NCBI GenBank assembly: GCA_900539145.1
Contig: UQAX01000026.1
Span: forward strand, 1 to 36,570
Length of the DNA: 36,570 bases
Direction of reading: 5' to 3'
Origin: an uncultured Blautia sp.
GTDB lineage: Bacteria > Bacillota > Clostridia > Lachnospirales > Lachnospiraceae
Part shown: positions 16,775-24,478 of the stretch, one piece after another
Layout: every line of letters begins with the position of its first letter
Numbering within the stretch: the first letter of the stretch is position 1
Translations under genes and position numbers: made by a program
Notes under the pieces: model-generated
What the model was told of the DNA's origin: nothing
The model's input: only the letters and a program-made list of their open reading frames with translations
The model's database searches: none

Positions 16775-18214
16775 ATGTATGATGTAGTAATTATCGGAGC
16801 AGGAGTTGTAGGATGTGCAGTGGCAAGAGAGTTGTCAAGGTATCGACTAAAAACAGTTGTTTTAGAAAAAGGAGAGGACGTATGTTGCGGTACTTCCAAG
16901 GCAAACAGCGCTATTGTTCATGCGGGATTTGACGCAGAGCCGGGAACATGGAAGGCAAAAATGAATGTGATAGGCAGCAAAAAGATGGAAAAATTATCAA
17001 AGGAGTTGGATTTCCCTTATAAAAGAAATGGTTCTTTAGTTCTTTGTTTTGAGGAAAAAGACTTCCATAAATTAGAAGAATTAAGGCAAAAAGGAGTAGA
17101 AAACGGCGTAGAAGGTCTGGAAATTATTACCGGAGAAAAAATATGGGAAATAGAGCCTAATCTTTCAAGAAATGTAAAAGCAGTGCTTTATGCACCTACG
17201 GGAGCTATTATTTGTCCCTTTAAATTGACCATTGCTTTAGCAGAAAATGCCAATGTCAACGGAGTGGAATTTGCCTTTGATACAGAGGTAAAAAACATTC
17301 AGAAGACAGAAAATGGATACGAAATAGAGACTACAAAAGGATGCTATGAAACAAAATGTATTGTCAATGCTGCCGGAGTATACGCAGATGTTTTTCACAA
17401 TATGGTCAGTGAGGAAAAGCTTTTTATCACCCCCAGAAGGGGAGAATATTGCCTCATGGATAAAAAGGCGGGAAGCTTCGTGTCGCACACAATTTTTCAG
17501 CTTCCTACCGCTATGGGAAAAGGTGTGCTCATTACCCCTACTGTGCACGGAAATCTTTTAGCAGGACCTACGGCTGAAAATATAGAAGATAAAGAAGGGA
17601 TTAACACCACGGGAGAAGGCATTGCAAAACTGTCGCAGATGGCAAAATTAAGTGCAGAAAACATTCCTCTGAATATGGTAATTACATCCTTTGCAGGGCT
17701 TCGTGCAGCGGAAAAAGGCGGAGATTTTGTTTTGGGAGAGGTCTTTGATGCGCCGGGATTTTTTGATGCGGCAGGAATTCAGTCACCGGGACTTTCCAGC
17801 GCTCCTGCCATCGGAGAATATCTGGCAGACAGCATTGCAGAGAAGCTAAAAGCAGAGAAAAAAGAAGATTTTAATCCGAGAAGAAAGGATATTCCATGCG
17901 TGGCAGAAATGCCGAAAGAGGAATTAAAAGCATTGATAGCAGAAAATCCGTTATATGGAAATGTAATTTGCAGATGTGAAACCGTTACAGAGGGCGAGAT
18001 TGTAAATGCAATTCGCAGACCTTTAGGCGCTAAGTCTTTAGATGGAGTAAAAAGAAGAACCAGAGCAGGAATGGGCAGATGCCAGTCAGGATTTTGTGCG
18101 CCTAAGGTAATGGAAATTCTGGAAAGAGAGCTTCAAAAATCTCCTTTGGAAATTACAAAGGCAGGAGGAAAATCTACACTTTTAACAGGCAAAATTAAGG
18201 AAGAATTTGTATAA
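16775..18214 (+). CDS. glpA: FAD-dependent glycerol-3-phosphate dehydrogenase, GlpA-like
   Basis: A 479-residue flavoprotein expected to oxidise glycerol-3-phosphate to dihydroxyacetone phosphate. The N-terminal FAD site is GAGVVG (8-13); CCGTSKANSAIVHAGFD follows, as in the DAO/GlpA family. The C-terminal part is a BFD-like [2Fe-2S] domain with C399-x-C401 and C436-x4-C441, the same layout as E. coli GlpA. GlpP and the attenuator directly upstream, and the FAD and DUF1667 partners downstream, support this substrate. A 2-hydroxyglutarate or other hydroxyacid oxidase of the same superfamily is possible on sequence alone. AAGGAG lies before the ATG. Confidence 0.87.
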   Translation: MYDVVIIGAGVVGCAVARELSRYRLKTVVLEKGEDVCCGTSKANSAIVHAGFDAEPGTWKAKMNVIGSKKMEKLSKELDFPYKRNGSLVLCFEEKDFHKLEELRQKGVENGVEGLEIITGEKIWEIEPNLSRNVKAVLYAPTGAIICPFKLTIALAENANVNGVEFAFDTEVKNIQKTENGYEIETTKGCYETKCIVNAAGVYADVFHNMVSEEKLFITPRRGEYCLMDKKAGSFVSHTIFQLPTAMGKGVLITPTVHGNLLAGPTAENIEDKEGINTTGEGIAKLSQMAKLSAENIPLNMVITSFAGLRAAEKGGDFVLGEVFDAPGFFDAAGIQSPGLSSAPAIGEYLADSIAEKLKAEKKEDFNPRRKDIPCVAEMPKEELKALIAENPLYGNVICRCETVTEGEIVNAIRRPLGAKSLDGVKRRTRAGMGRCQSGFCAPKVMEILERELQKSPLEITKAGGKSTLLTGKIKEEFV

Positions 18215-18231
18215 GAAAGGATAGAAAAATC

Positions 18232-19506
18232 ATGCAGGAATATGAATTGATTATTGTGGGAGGCGGTCCGGCAGGACTTGCAGCAGCGATTTCAGCGAAA
18301 GAAAACGGGATTGAAAAGCTTTTAATTTTAGAAAGAGATTATGAGCTGGGCGGTATTTTAAACCAGTGTATTCACAATGGCTTTGGCCTACATACCTTTA
18401 AGGAAGAGTTGACCGGACCGGAATATGCACAGCGCTTTATTGAGCAGATTTTTGAGAAAAATATTCCTTATAAATTAAATACCATGGTGCTTAATATTGA
18501 AGATTGCGGAGAGGAAAAAGTAGTAACTGCCGTAAATAAAGAGGACGGCTTTATGAGCCTGAAGACAAAGGCAGTGATTTTGGCTATGGGATGCAGGGAA
18601 CGTCCAAGAGGTGCGCTGAATATACCGGGATATCGTCCGGCAGGAATTTATACGGCAGGAACGGCCCAAAGATTGGTGAACATGGAAGGACTGATGCCGG
18701 GAAAAGAAGTGGTGATTTTAGGTTCAGGAGATATTGGGCTGATTATGGCAAGACGTATGACGCTGGAAGGCGCAAAAGTCAAAGCAGTGGCAGAATTATT
18801 ACCATATTCCGGTGGATTACAGCGAAATATTGTGCAGTGTCTGGAAGATTTTGACATTCCCTTAAAACTTAGTCATACCGTAGTAGAAATCCACGGAAAA
18901 GAGAGGGTAACAGGCGTTACTCTGGCACAGGTAGATGAAAATCGTAAGCCAATTCCGGGGACAGAGGAGTTTTATTCTTGTGACACTTTGCTTTTGTCCT
19001 GCGGTTTAATTCCGGAAAATGAATTGTCTGCAAAAGCAGGAATTGAGCTTTCAAAAGTTACCTCCGGTCCTGTGGTAAACGAAAGTTTGGAGACGAATGT
19101 AAAAGGAATTTTTGCCTGTGGAAACGTCCTTCATGTTCACGATTTGGTAGATTACGTTTCAGAAGAGGCGAAAAAAGCAGGGCAGCAGGCAGCTGCATTT
19201 CTCCACGGAAAGGAGTTACAGAAAGAAGAAAATGTCATTGCCATTTGTCCGGAAGGAGGTATTCGCTATACCGTGCCGCAAAAGCTTCGACCGGAGAATA
19301 TGGAAGACAGTCTGATTGTACGATTTCGTGTGGGAAAAGTATATGAGAACGTATATATAAATGTTTATTTGGGAGATAAACGCATTGTACATAAGAAGAA
19401 AAAGAAGGCAGCGCCGGGAGAAATGGAGCAGATTGTTTTGAAAAAATCAGATTTGACACAGGGATTGAAATTCGATAAAATTATTATGAAATTGGAGGAG
19501 GCATAA
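18232..19506 (+). CDS. FAD/NAD(P)-binding oxidoreductase partner of GlpA-like protein
   Basis: A 424-residue flavoprotein. It has an FAD site VGGGPAG (9-15), an ELGGILNQCIHNGFG segment with Cys46, a MGCRERPRG block, and a second dinucleotide site GSGDIG near 163-168. This is a two-dinucleotide-fold reductase, unlike E. coli GlpB in sequence but in the matching place. It probably takes electrons from the GlpA-like subunit and passes them to NAD+ or another carrier. The start lies 17 bp after glpA and the stop 2 bp before the DUF1667 gene, so the three are one unit. The direction of electron flow is inferred. Confidence 0.83.
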   Translation: MQEYELIIVGGGPAGLAAAISAKENGIEKLLILERDYELGGILNQCIHNGFGLHTFKEELTGPEYAQRFIEQIFEKNIPYKLNTMVLNIEDCGEEKVVTAVNKEDGFMSLKTKAVILAMGCRERPRGALNIPGYRPAGIYTAGTAQRLVNMEGLMPGKEVVILGSGDIGLIMARRMTLEGAKVKAVAELLPYSGGLQRNIVQCLEDFDIPLKLSHTVVEIHGKERVTGVTLAQVDENRKPIPGTEEFYSCDTLLLSCGLIPENELSAKAGIELSKVTSGPVVNESLETNVKGIFACGNVLHVHDLVDYVSEEAKKAGQQAAAFLHGKELQKEENVIAICPEGGIRYTVPQKLRPENMEDSLIVRFRVGKVYENVYINVYLGDKRIVHKKKKKAAPGEMEQIVLKKSDLTQGLKFDKIIMKLEEA

Positions 19507-19508
19507 GG

Positions 19509-19874
19509 ATGAATATCAGGGAATTAACTTGTATTAATTGTCCTTTAGGATGTTCTCTCACCGTTACCTTAGACGGAGAAAAAGTAATAAAAGTGGAAGG
19601 GAATACGTGTCCAAAAGGGAAAAACTATGGGGAAAAGGAAGTTACAAATCCAACCAGAATTCTCACATCCAGTGTAATGGTTACAGATGGAAAGCTTCCT
19701 GTTGTTTCTGTAAAAACTGCCTCCGATATTCCAAAAAATAAAATCAGAGAATGTGCAGCCGGTTTGAAAAATATTACCGTACAGGCACCTGTAAAAATCG
19801 GAGATATTATCTTAGAAAATATAGGAGGTACGGGGGTAGCGCTTATTGCAACAAAAAATGTTGAGCACAGGTAA
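19509..19874 (+). CDS. DUF1667 protein, putative Fe-S subunit of the dehydrogenase
   Basis: A 121-residue protein with C8-x2-C11-x3-C15 and C34-P-K-G near the N-terminus, a pattern like the [4Fe-4S] site at the start of molybdopterin oxidoreductases. The rest is a small domain with an NPTRILTSSV stretch typical of DUF1667. In Firmicutes and Thermotoga this family follows the GlpA-like and FAD genes, where it seems to replace GlpC as the electron-transfer subunit. There is no membrane helix, so the complex here is probably soluble. Function beyond cluster binding is inference. Confidence 0.85.
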   Translation: MNIRELTCINCPLGCSLTVTLDGEKVIKVEGNTCPKGKNYGEKEVTNPTRILTSSVMVTDGKLPVVSVKTASDIPKNKIRECAAGLKNITVQAPVKIGDIILENIGGTGVALIATKNVEHR

Positions 19875-19896
19875 TCGGCTGAAAGAGGAGAAATAA

Positions 19897-20727
19897 ATGC
19901 TGGATTATACCGGAAAATCTGCAAATAAATTGAAAGAAAAAACCTTGTATCTTTTAGATATGGATGGAACGATTTATAATGAAAATGAAATTTTTGACGG
20001 AACATTGGAATTTCTTGAAGAGATTGAAAGACGGGACGGACAATATGTGTTCATTACCAATAATTCTTCAAAATCCGTAGAAGATTATGTACAAAAGGTA
20101 CGGGCTATGGGGATAAAAGCAGAGTATGAAAACTTTTATACCTCCGGTCAGGCAACAGCTATGTATCTAAAAGAAAATTATCCCAATCAGGTGGTTTACT
20201 GCATGGGAACGAAGTCTTTAATAAAGGAGCTTCGGGAAGCAGGAATAGAGGTCGTTACAGAGGTGGATGAGCGTGCAGGCGTGGTACTTTTAGGCTTTGA
20301 TACAGAAAATACATCCGAGAAAATCCGAAACACTTGTATTATGCTTGGAAGAGATGTGGCATATTTGGCAACCAATCCGGACTTAGTTTGTCCTGTAAGC
20401 TTTGGTTATATTCCGGATTGTGGTTCCATGAGCATCATGTTGAAAAATGCCACAGGAAAAGAACCGTTTTTTATCGGAAAACCGGAGCCGATTATGGTAA
20501 ACTGCGTATTGAAGAAGTTAAACTGCAAGAGAGAAGATGCGGTAATCATAGGCGACAGGCTGTATACGGATATTAAAACAGGAGCAAATGCCCAGGTGGA
20601 TACCATCTGCGTGCTTTCCGGTGAAGCTTCTATGGAAGATATTTTGCAGGGAGAAGTAGAGCCCACTTACATTTTTAAAAGTGTAAAAGAAATATACGAA
20701 GGATTGACAGAGGAAACAGAGCTATGA
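19897..20727 (+). CDS. HAD-IIA phosphatase (NagD/AraL/phosphoglycolate phosphatase-like)
   Basis: A 276-residue HAD hydrolase. Motif I is DMDGT (D21, D23), motif II FITNNSS (about 53-59), motif III includes Lys in FIGKPEP, and motif IV is GDRLYTDI (about 219-226). The C2a cap between them marks HAD-IIA. Family substrates are sugar phosphates, nucleotides, phosphoglycolate and glycerol-3-phosphate. Only 22 bp separate it from DUF1667 and no terminator lies between, so a phosphatase for glycerol phosphate or a toxic by-product is a fair guess. Sequence does not decide. Its end overlaps sfsA by 4 bp. Confidence 0.88.
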   Translation: MLDYTGKSANKLKEKTLYLLDMDGTIYNENEIFDGTLEFLEEIERRDGQYVFITNNSSKSVEDYVQKVRAMGIKAEYENFYTSGQATAMYLKENYPNQVVYCMGTKSLIKELREAGIEVVTEVDERAGVVLLGFDTENTSEKIRNTCIMLGRDVAYLATNPDLVCPVSFGYIPDCGSMSIMLKNATGKEPFFIGKPEPIMVNCVLKKLNCKREDAVIIGDRLYTDIKTGANAQVDTICVLSGEASMEDILQGEVEPTYIFKSVKEIYEGLTEETEL

Positions 20728-21407
20728 AATATAACAAGGTAGAACAGGGGATTTTTCAGAAACGTCCAAATCGGTTTATTGCCCATGTGGAAATAAAAGG
20801 AAAAGAGGAAGTCTGCCATGTGAAAAATACAGGGCGCTGTCGGGAATTATTAGTTCCCGGCGCCCTTGTTTTTTTGGAGGAAAGTGATAATCCAAAGCGA
20901 AAAACAAAGTATGATTTAATTGCAGTGGAAAAGGGAAATCGTCTGATTAACATGGACTCACAAATTCCAAATAAGGTAGTAGAGGAATGGTTAAAAAAGG
21001 GAAATCTCTTTGGAAAGGAAGCAAAAGTCCGGCGGGAAGTTGTGTATGGAAATTCTCGATTTGACTTATATATAGAAAGCGGAGAAAGAAAAATCTTCAT
21101 GGAAGTAAAGGGCGTTACGCTGGAGGAAAATAATGTTGTAAGATTTCCCGATGCGCCCACACAGCGAGGAGTAAAACACATTCAAGAGCTGGAAAAATGT
21201 ATAAAAGACGGCTACGAGGCTTATCTGATGTTTGTTATTCAGATGGAAAATGTGGATTATTTTACACCTAATCGTGATACGCATCCCGAATTTGCCGAGG
21301 CATTAAAAACAGCAGAAAAAGCAGGTGTTCATATTCTTGCATACGACTGTATTGTAAGAAAAGACTTGATAAATCTTGCAAAACCTGTTAGGGTTTATCT
21401 AGAGTAA
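20724..21407 (+). CDS. sfsA: SfsA family protein (sugar fermentation stimulation; nuclease-like)
   Basis: A 227-residue protein of the SfsA family. It combines an N-terminal OB-like part (RPNRFIAHVEIKG, HVKNTGRCRELLVPGA) and a C-terminal PD-(D/E)XK-like part (RFDLYIE, FMEVKGVTLEE, APTQRGVKHIQEL). Members bind DNA and are predicted or reported nucleases; the original sugar phenotype in E. coli is indirect. The start overlaps the HAD gene (ATGA), so translation is coupled. The length is normal and the catalytic-type residues (D, E-x-K) are present. Confidence 0.92.
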   Translation: MKYNKVEQGIFQKRPNRFIAHVEIKGKEEVCHVKNTGRCRELLVPGALVFLEESDNPKRKTKYDLIAVEKGNRLINMDSQIPNKVVEEWLKKGNLFGKEAKVRREVVYGNSRFDLYIESGERKIFMEVKGVTLEENNVVRFPDAPTQRGVKHIQELEKCIKDGYEAYLMFVIQMENVDYFTPNRDTHPEFAEALKTAEKAGVHILAYDCIVRKDLINLAKPVRVYLE

Positions 21408-21443
21408 AAATATACTGAAAACAGAAAATAAACAGGAGCAAAT

Positions 21444-22496
21444 ATGTTAGAACAGATTGTAGAGCCTTTGCTAAGCTGGTATGAGAAGAATAAAAGAAGC
21501 TTACCTTGGAGAGACGAGCCTACCCCTTATCATGTATGGATTTCAGAGATTATGCTTCAGCAAACCAGAGTAGAAGCGGTAAAGGGTTATTACGCAAGAT
21601 TTATAGAAGCATTACCTGAAATTAAAGATTTGGCAGAGTGTCCGGAAGAAAGATTGTTGAAGCTCTGGGAAGGGCTTGGATATTATAATCGGGTGAAAAA
21701 TATGCAGAAAGCAGCCAGAGAAGTGATGGAATTTTATGACGGAAAGCTGCCGGCTGATTATGAAAAACTGTTAAGCCTTTCGGGAATTGGAAGCTATACG
21801 GCAGGGGCAGTTGCATCCATTGCTTACGGAATTCCAAAGCCTGCGGTAGATGGGAATGTACTGCGTGTGATTACCAGAATTACGGAAAATTCCTCTGATA
21901 TTTTAAAACAGTCTACAAAGCGGGAAATGGAAAAAAATTTAGAAAAAATCATGCCTGTTCATGCTCCCGGCGCTTTTAATCAAAGCTTAATGGAGCTTGG
22001 GGCAACGGTTTGTGTGCCTAATGGCATGGCAAAATGTGAATGTTGTCCTGTGGCAGAATTTTGCATGGCAAGAGCCCATGATACTGTTTTGGAATATCCG
22101 AAAAAGGCGGCAAAAAAGCCCAGAAAAATAGAAGAAAAAACCGTATTGATTATTCAAAACGGACAAGAATTTGCCATACAAAAGCGTCCCGAAAGTGGGC
22201 TTTTGGCAGGACTTTATGAGCTTCCGAACAGAGCGGGCTACCTGACTCGTGAGGAAGCTATACGCTGTGTAGAGGACATGAAGTTGATGCCTGTTTATAT
22301 CAAGGAGGCAGGAAGCTCAAAGCATATTTTTTCTCATGTAGAGTGGTACATGAAGGGATATTTAATTAAAGTGGCATCTACGGAAGAAAAACAAGTGGGA
22401 GAATTGATATTTGTAGATAAAAAAAATTCAAAAAAGAAATATCCCATTCCTTCTGCGTTTTCAGCATATAGAAAGTACATTGAGGAGGACTTTTAG
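21444..22496 (+). CDS. mutY: A/G-specific adenine DNA glycosylase
   Basis: A 350-residue MutY, which removes adenine opposite 8-oxoguanine. Visible: PWRDEPTPYHVWISEIMLQQ with catalytic Glu35, a helix-hairpin-helix with LSGIGSYTAG (112-121), and Asp136 in VDGNV. The [4Fe-4S] ligands are C190, C198, C201 and C207 (first gap 7 residues). A C-terminal Nudix-like domain (about 228-345) reads 8-oxoguanine. GAGGAGG at its end serves the next gene, whose ATG follows the stop directly. Confidence 0.95.
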   Translation: MLEQIVEPLLSWYEKNKRSLPWRDEPTPYHVWISEIMLQQTRVEAVKGYYARFIEALPEIKDLAECPEERLLKLWEGLGYYNRVKNMQKAAREVMEFYDGKLPADYEKLLSLSGIGSYTAGAVASIAYGIPKPAVDGNVLRVITRITENSSDILKQSTKREMEKNLEKIMPVHAPGAFNQSLMELGATVCVPNGMAKCECCPVAEFCMARAHDTVLEYPKKAAKKPRKIEEKTVLIIQNGQEFAIQKRPESGLLAGLYELPNRAGYLTREEAIRCVEDMKLMPVYIKEAGSSKHIFSHVEWYMKGYLIKVASTEEKQVGELIFVDKKNSKKKYPIPSAFSAYRKYIEEDF

Positions 22497-23513
22497 ATGA
22501 AGTTATTATCCATTGCTGTGCCTTGTTACAACTCACAGGATTATATGAGAAATTGTATAGACTCTCTCTTAGAGGGCGGAGATTTAGTAGAAATTTTAAT
22601 TGTGGATGACGGTTCCAAGGATGATACAGCAAAAATCGCAGATGAATACGCTGCGAAATATCCCAATATTGTCAAGGCAATTCATCAGGAAAACGGAGGA
22701 CATGGAGAAGCAGTAAATGCCGGACTTCGAAATGCAACAGGCTTTTATTTTAAGGTTGTAGACAGTGATGACTGGGTAAATAAAGAAGCCTATCATGCAA
22801 TTTTAGATAAGCTTTTGGAAATTATTGCAGGACCGGAAACACTGGACATGATGATAAGCAACTTTGTGTACGAAAAGCAGGGCGCAAAGCATAAAAAGGT
22901 CATGAAATATAAAAATTATATGCCGGAGGGCAAGATATTTACATGGAAAGAAATGGGCAGAATGCCTATCGGAAAGTATATTTTAATGCACTCTGTTATT
23001 TACAGAACAGAGCTTTTAAGAGAATGTAAATTAGAGTTGCCAAAGCATACTTTTTATGTAGATAATATCTTCGTATATAAGCCATTGCCTTATGTGAAAA
23101 CCATGTATTATATGGACGTGAATTTTTATCGTTACTTTATCGGAAGAAATGACCAGTCTGTAAATGAAACCGTTATGATACGTCGCATTGACCAGCAGCT
23201 TTTAGTCAATCGCCTGATGATTGATATTATTTCCGAAGAGAAAGTTACAGATAAAAACACACGAAGATATATGCTGAAATATCTGGATATTATTATGGCG
23301 GTATCTTCTATTATGTTAATTCGTTCCGGTACAGAGGAAAATCTGGAAAAGAAAAAAGAACTGTGGAGATATTTAAAAAGTGCAGATATTCACATTTACA
23401 GAAAGCTTTATATGAGTGTTTTAGGAAGGGGCGTAAACCTTCCGGGAAGAAGTGGCAGGCGCCTTTCTGTTACCTTGTATAAAGTAGCGCAAAAATTTTA
23501 TGGATTTAATTAG
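22497..23513 (+). CDS. Glycosyltransferase family 2
   Basis: A 338-residue GT-A transferase. The N-terminal domain has SIAVPCYNSQDYM (5-17), VDDGSKDD (36-43) and the metal-binding VDSDDW (88-93). HQENGGHGEAVNAG is the usual acceptor-side stretch. No membrane helix is evident, so it acts in the cytosol on a wall or lipid-linked glycan. Donor and acceptor are unknown. It starts at the base after the mutY stop and is the last gene before the large palindromic element. Confidence 0.88.
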   Translation: MKLLSIAVPCYNSQDYMRNCIDSLLEGGDLVEILIVDDGSKDDTAKIADEYAAKYPNIVKAIHQENGGHGEAVNAGLRNATGFYFKVVDSDDWVNKEAYHAILDKLLEIIAGPETLDMMISNFVYEKQGAKHKKVMKYKNYMPEGKIFTWKEMGRMPIGKYILMHSVIYRTELLRECKLELPKHTFYVDNIFVYKPLPYVKTMYYMDVNFYRYFIGRNDQSVNETVMIRRIDQQLLVNRLMIDIISEEKVTDKNTRRYMLKYLDIIMAVSSIMLIRSGTEENLEKKKELWRYLKSADIHIYRKLYMSVLGRGVNLPGRSGRRLSVTLYKVAQKFYGFN

Positions 23514-23527
23514 TTTCCTAAGATAAC

Positions 23528-23685
23528 AAAAAAGAGGCTATCACTTTAAGCTTTATCTGAAAATATTTATACATTTTTAGCGAATTTGTCGAGCACGTTT
23601 TGAGATTATAAGCTCAAAATGAGCGCAGACTGAGCATAAAACGTATAAATATTGTAGATATGTGTTAAAGTGACAGCCTCTTTTT
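23528..23685. repeat. 158-bp near-palindromic element, terminator-like, possible MITE
   Basis: The element sits between convergent genes. Outer arms 23528-23549 and 23665-23685 pair over about 21 bp with one mismatch (GAGGCTATCACTTTAA against TTAAAGTGACAGCCTC). Middle arms ATATTTATAC (23563-23572) and GTATAAATAT (23643-23652) match perfectly. Inner arms TTTTGAG (23598-23604) and CTCAAAA (23613-23619) close on an 8-nt loop. The whole is one long inverted repeat with unpaired bubbles. The ends A6/T5 make it a terminator in both directions. The two final bases supply part of the stop codon of the PAP2 gene. Size and shape suit a non-autonomous mobile element or intergenic repeat. Confidence 0.7.
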
Positions 23686-24328
23686 ATACTCTTGCCGGTT
23701 TTTCAGCATGTACGGCTCTTGGCTTATAGAGAAGCTGAAAACATACAATGTTAAGCGCTACGGCAGCGATGACATCTACAAGAGTATGTTGTTTTAAAAA
23801 TACAGTTGCCAGAACAATCAGTGCAGTTAAAACAGCAGTGCCGGTAAGCAGTACCTTTCGTTTTTGAAAAGGCTTGTGATGAAAAACTGCAATACAGCAT
23901 GCGATAGAATTAAATACATGAATACTGGGCAAAATATTGGTTGGTGTATCAATGGTATAAAGATACTGTACCAGTTGAATAAAAATACTGTCTCCTGTTA
24001 ATTCCGGTCTTAAATCCTGCCCGTTGGGATAAATAAGAGAGATTAAAATAAATAAAGTCATTCCTATTCCCAGCGTTAAAACAAACTGCCAGTATTCCTG
24101 TTTGTTTTTATTGATAACAGCAAAGTAAAATACGGTTACGGCAACGTATGCAAACCATAAAAGATAGGGAACAATAAAGTATTCACAGAAGGGAATATAG
24201 TCATCCATTTTCATGTGAATAATGTTAATGGGGACATTTCGCTGTTCTACATATCTGAAAGCAAGCATGTATAAAATACCGTAAATCGGAATAATTAAGG
24301 TATGCTTATATTTTTTCAGGAATTCCAA
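23684..24328 (-). CDS. PAP2-family membrane phosphatase
   Basis: A 214-residue protein with about six membrane helices. The PAP2 catalytic parts are LPSIHVFNS (His137) and LKQHTLVDV (His181, Asp185); the first, Arg-containing motif is not clear. The layout resembles the phosphatidic acid phosphatase/inositol-phosphoceramide synthase-like branch. Likely roles are dephosphorylation of a lipid phosphate or undecaprenyl diphosphate, or head-group transfer. Its TAA stop is partly built from the adjacent palindromic element, so the C-terminus may have been altered by that insertion. Its promoter carries a palindrome over the -10. Confidence 0.82.
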   Translation of the reverse strand: MEFLKKYKHTLIIPIYGILYMLAFRYVEQRNVPINIIHMKMDDYIPFCEYFIVPYLLWFAYVAVTVFYFAVINKNKQEYWQFVLTLGIGMTLFILISLIYPNGQDLRPELTGDSIFIQLVQYLYTIDTPTNILPSIHVFNSIACCIAVFHHKPFQKRKVLLTGTAVLTALIVLATVFLKQHTLVDVIAAVALNIVCFQLLYKPRAVHAEKPARV

Positions 24329-24369
24329 AATCTCACCTCACATTCTTTCAGAATATTCATATCATTCTT

Positions 24370-24404
24370 TGTGCTATTATAGCACAGCAAATATAGGATA
24401 ACAA
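24370..24404 (-). promoter_or_regulatory. Promoter of PAP2 gene with palindromic operator
   Basis: On the minus strand TTGTTA (24399-24404), a 17-bp spacer and TATAAT (24376-24381). A perfect 7-bp dyad TGTGCTA-TAA-TAGCACA (24370-24386) covers the -10 box, an ideal position for a repressor. The regulator is not identifiable from this window. Confidence 0.6.
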
Positions 24405-24478
24405 CGCAATTTACATTTGTTTAATAAATTAAAGAATATGTTTATCTTATAAGAAAAATATTAGGAAAGTCTTGCGTT

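Noticed and set aside
21444..22496. Seven-residue first gap in the MutY Cys cluster as an anomaly
   Set aside because: C-x7-C-x2-C-x5-C with the VPNG segment is, to my knowledge, found in other clostridial MutY proteins, so the cluster is likely normal.
23514..23690. Palindromic element as a CRISPR or attachment site
   Set aside because: There is one inverted repeat, no series of direct repeats, no integrase gene, and no tRNA next to it.
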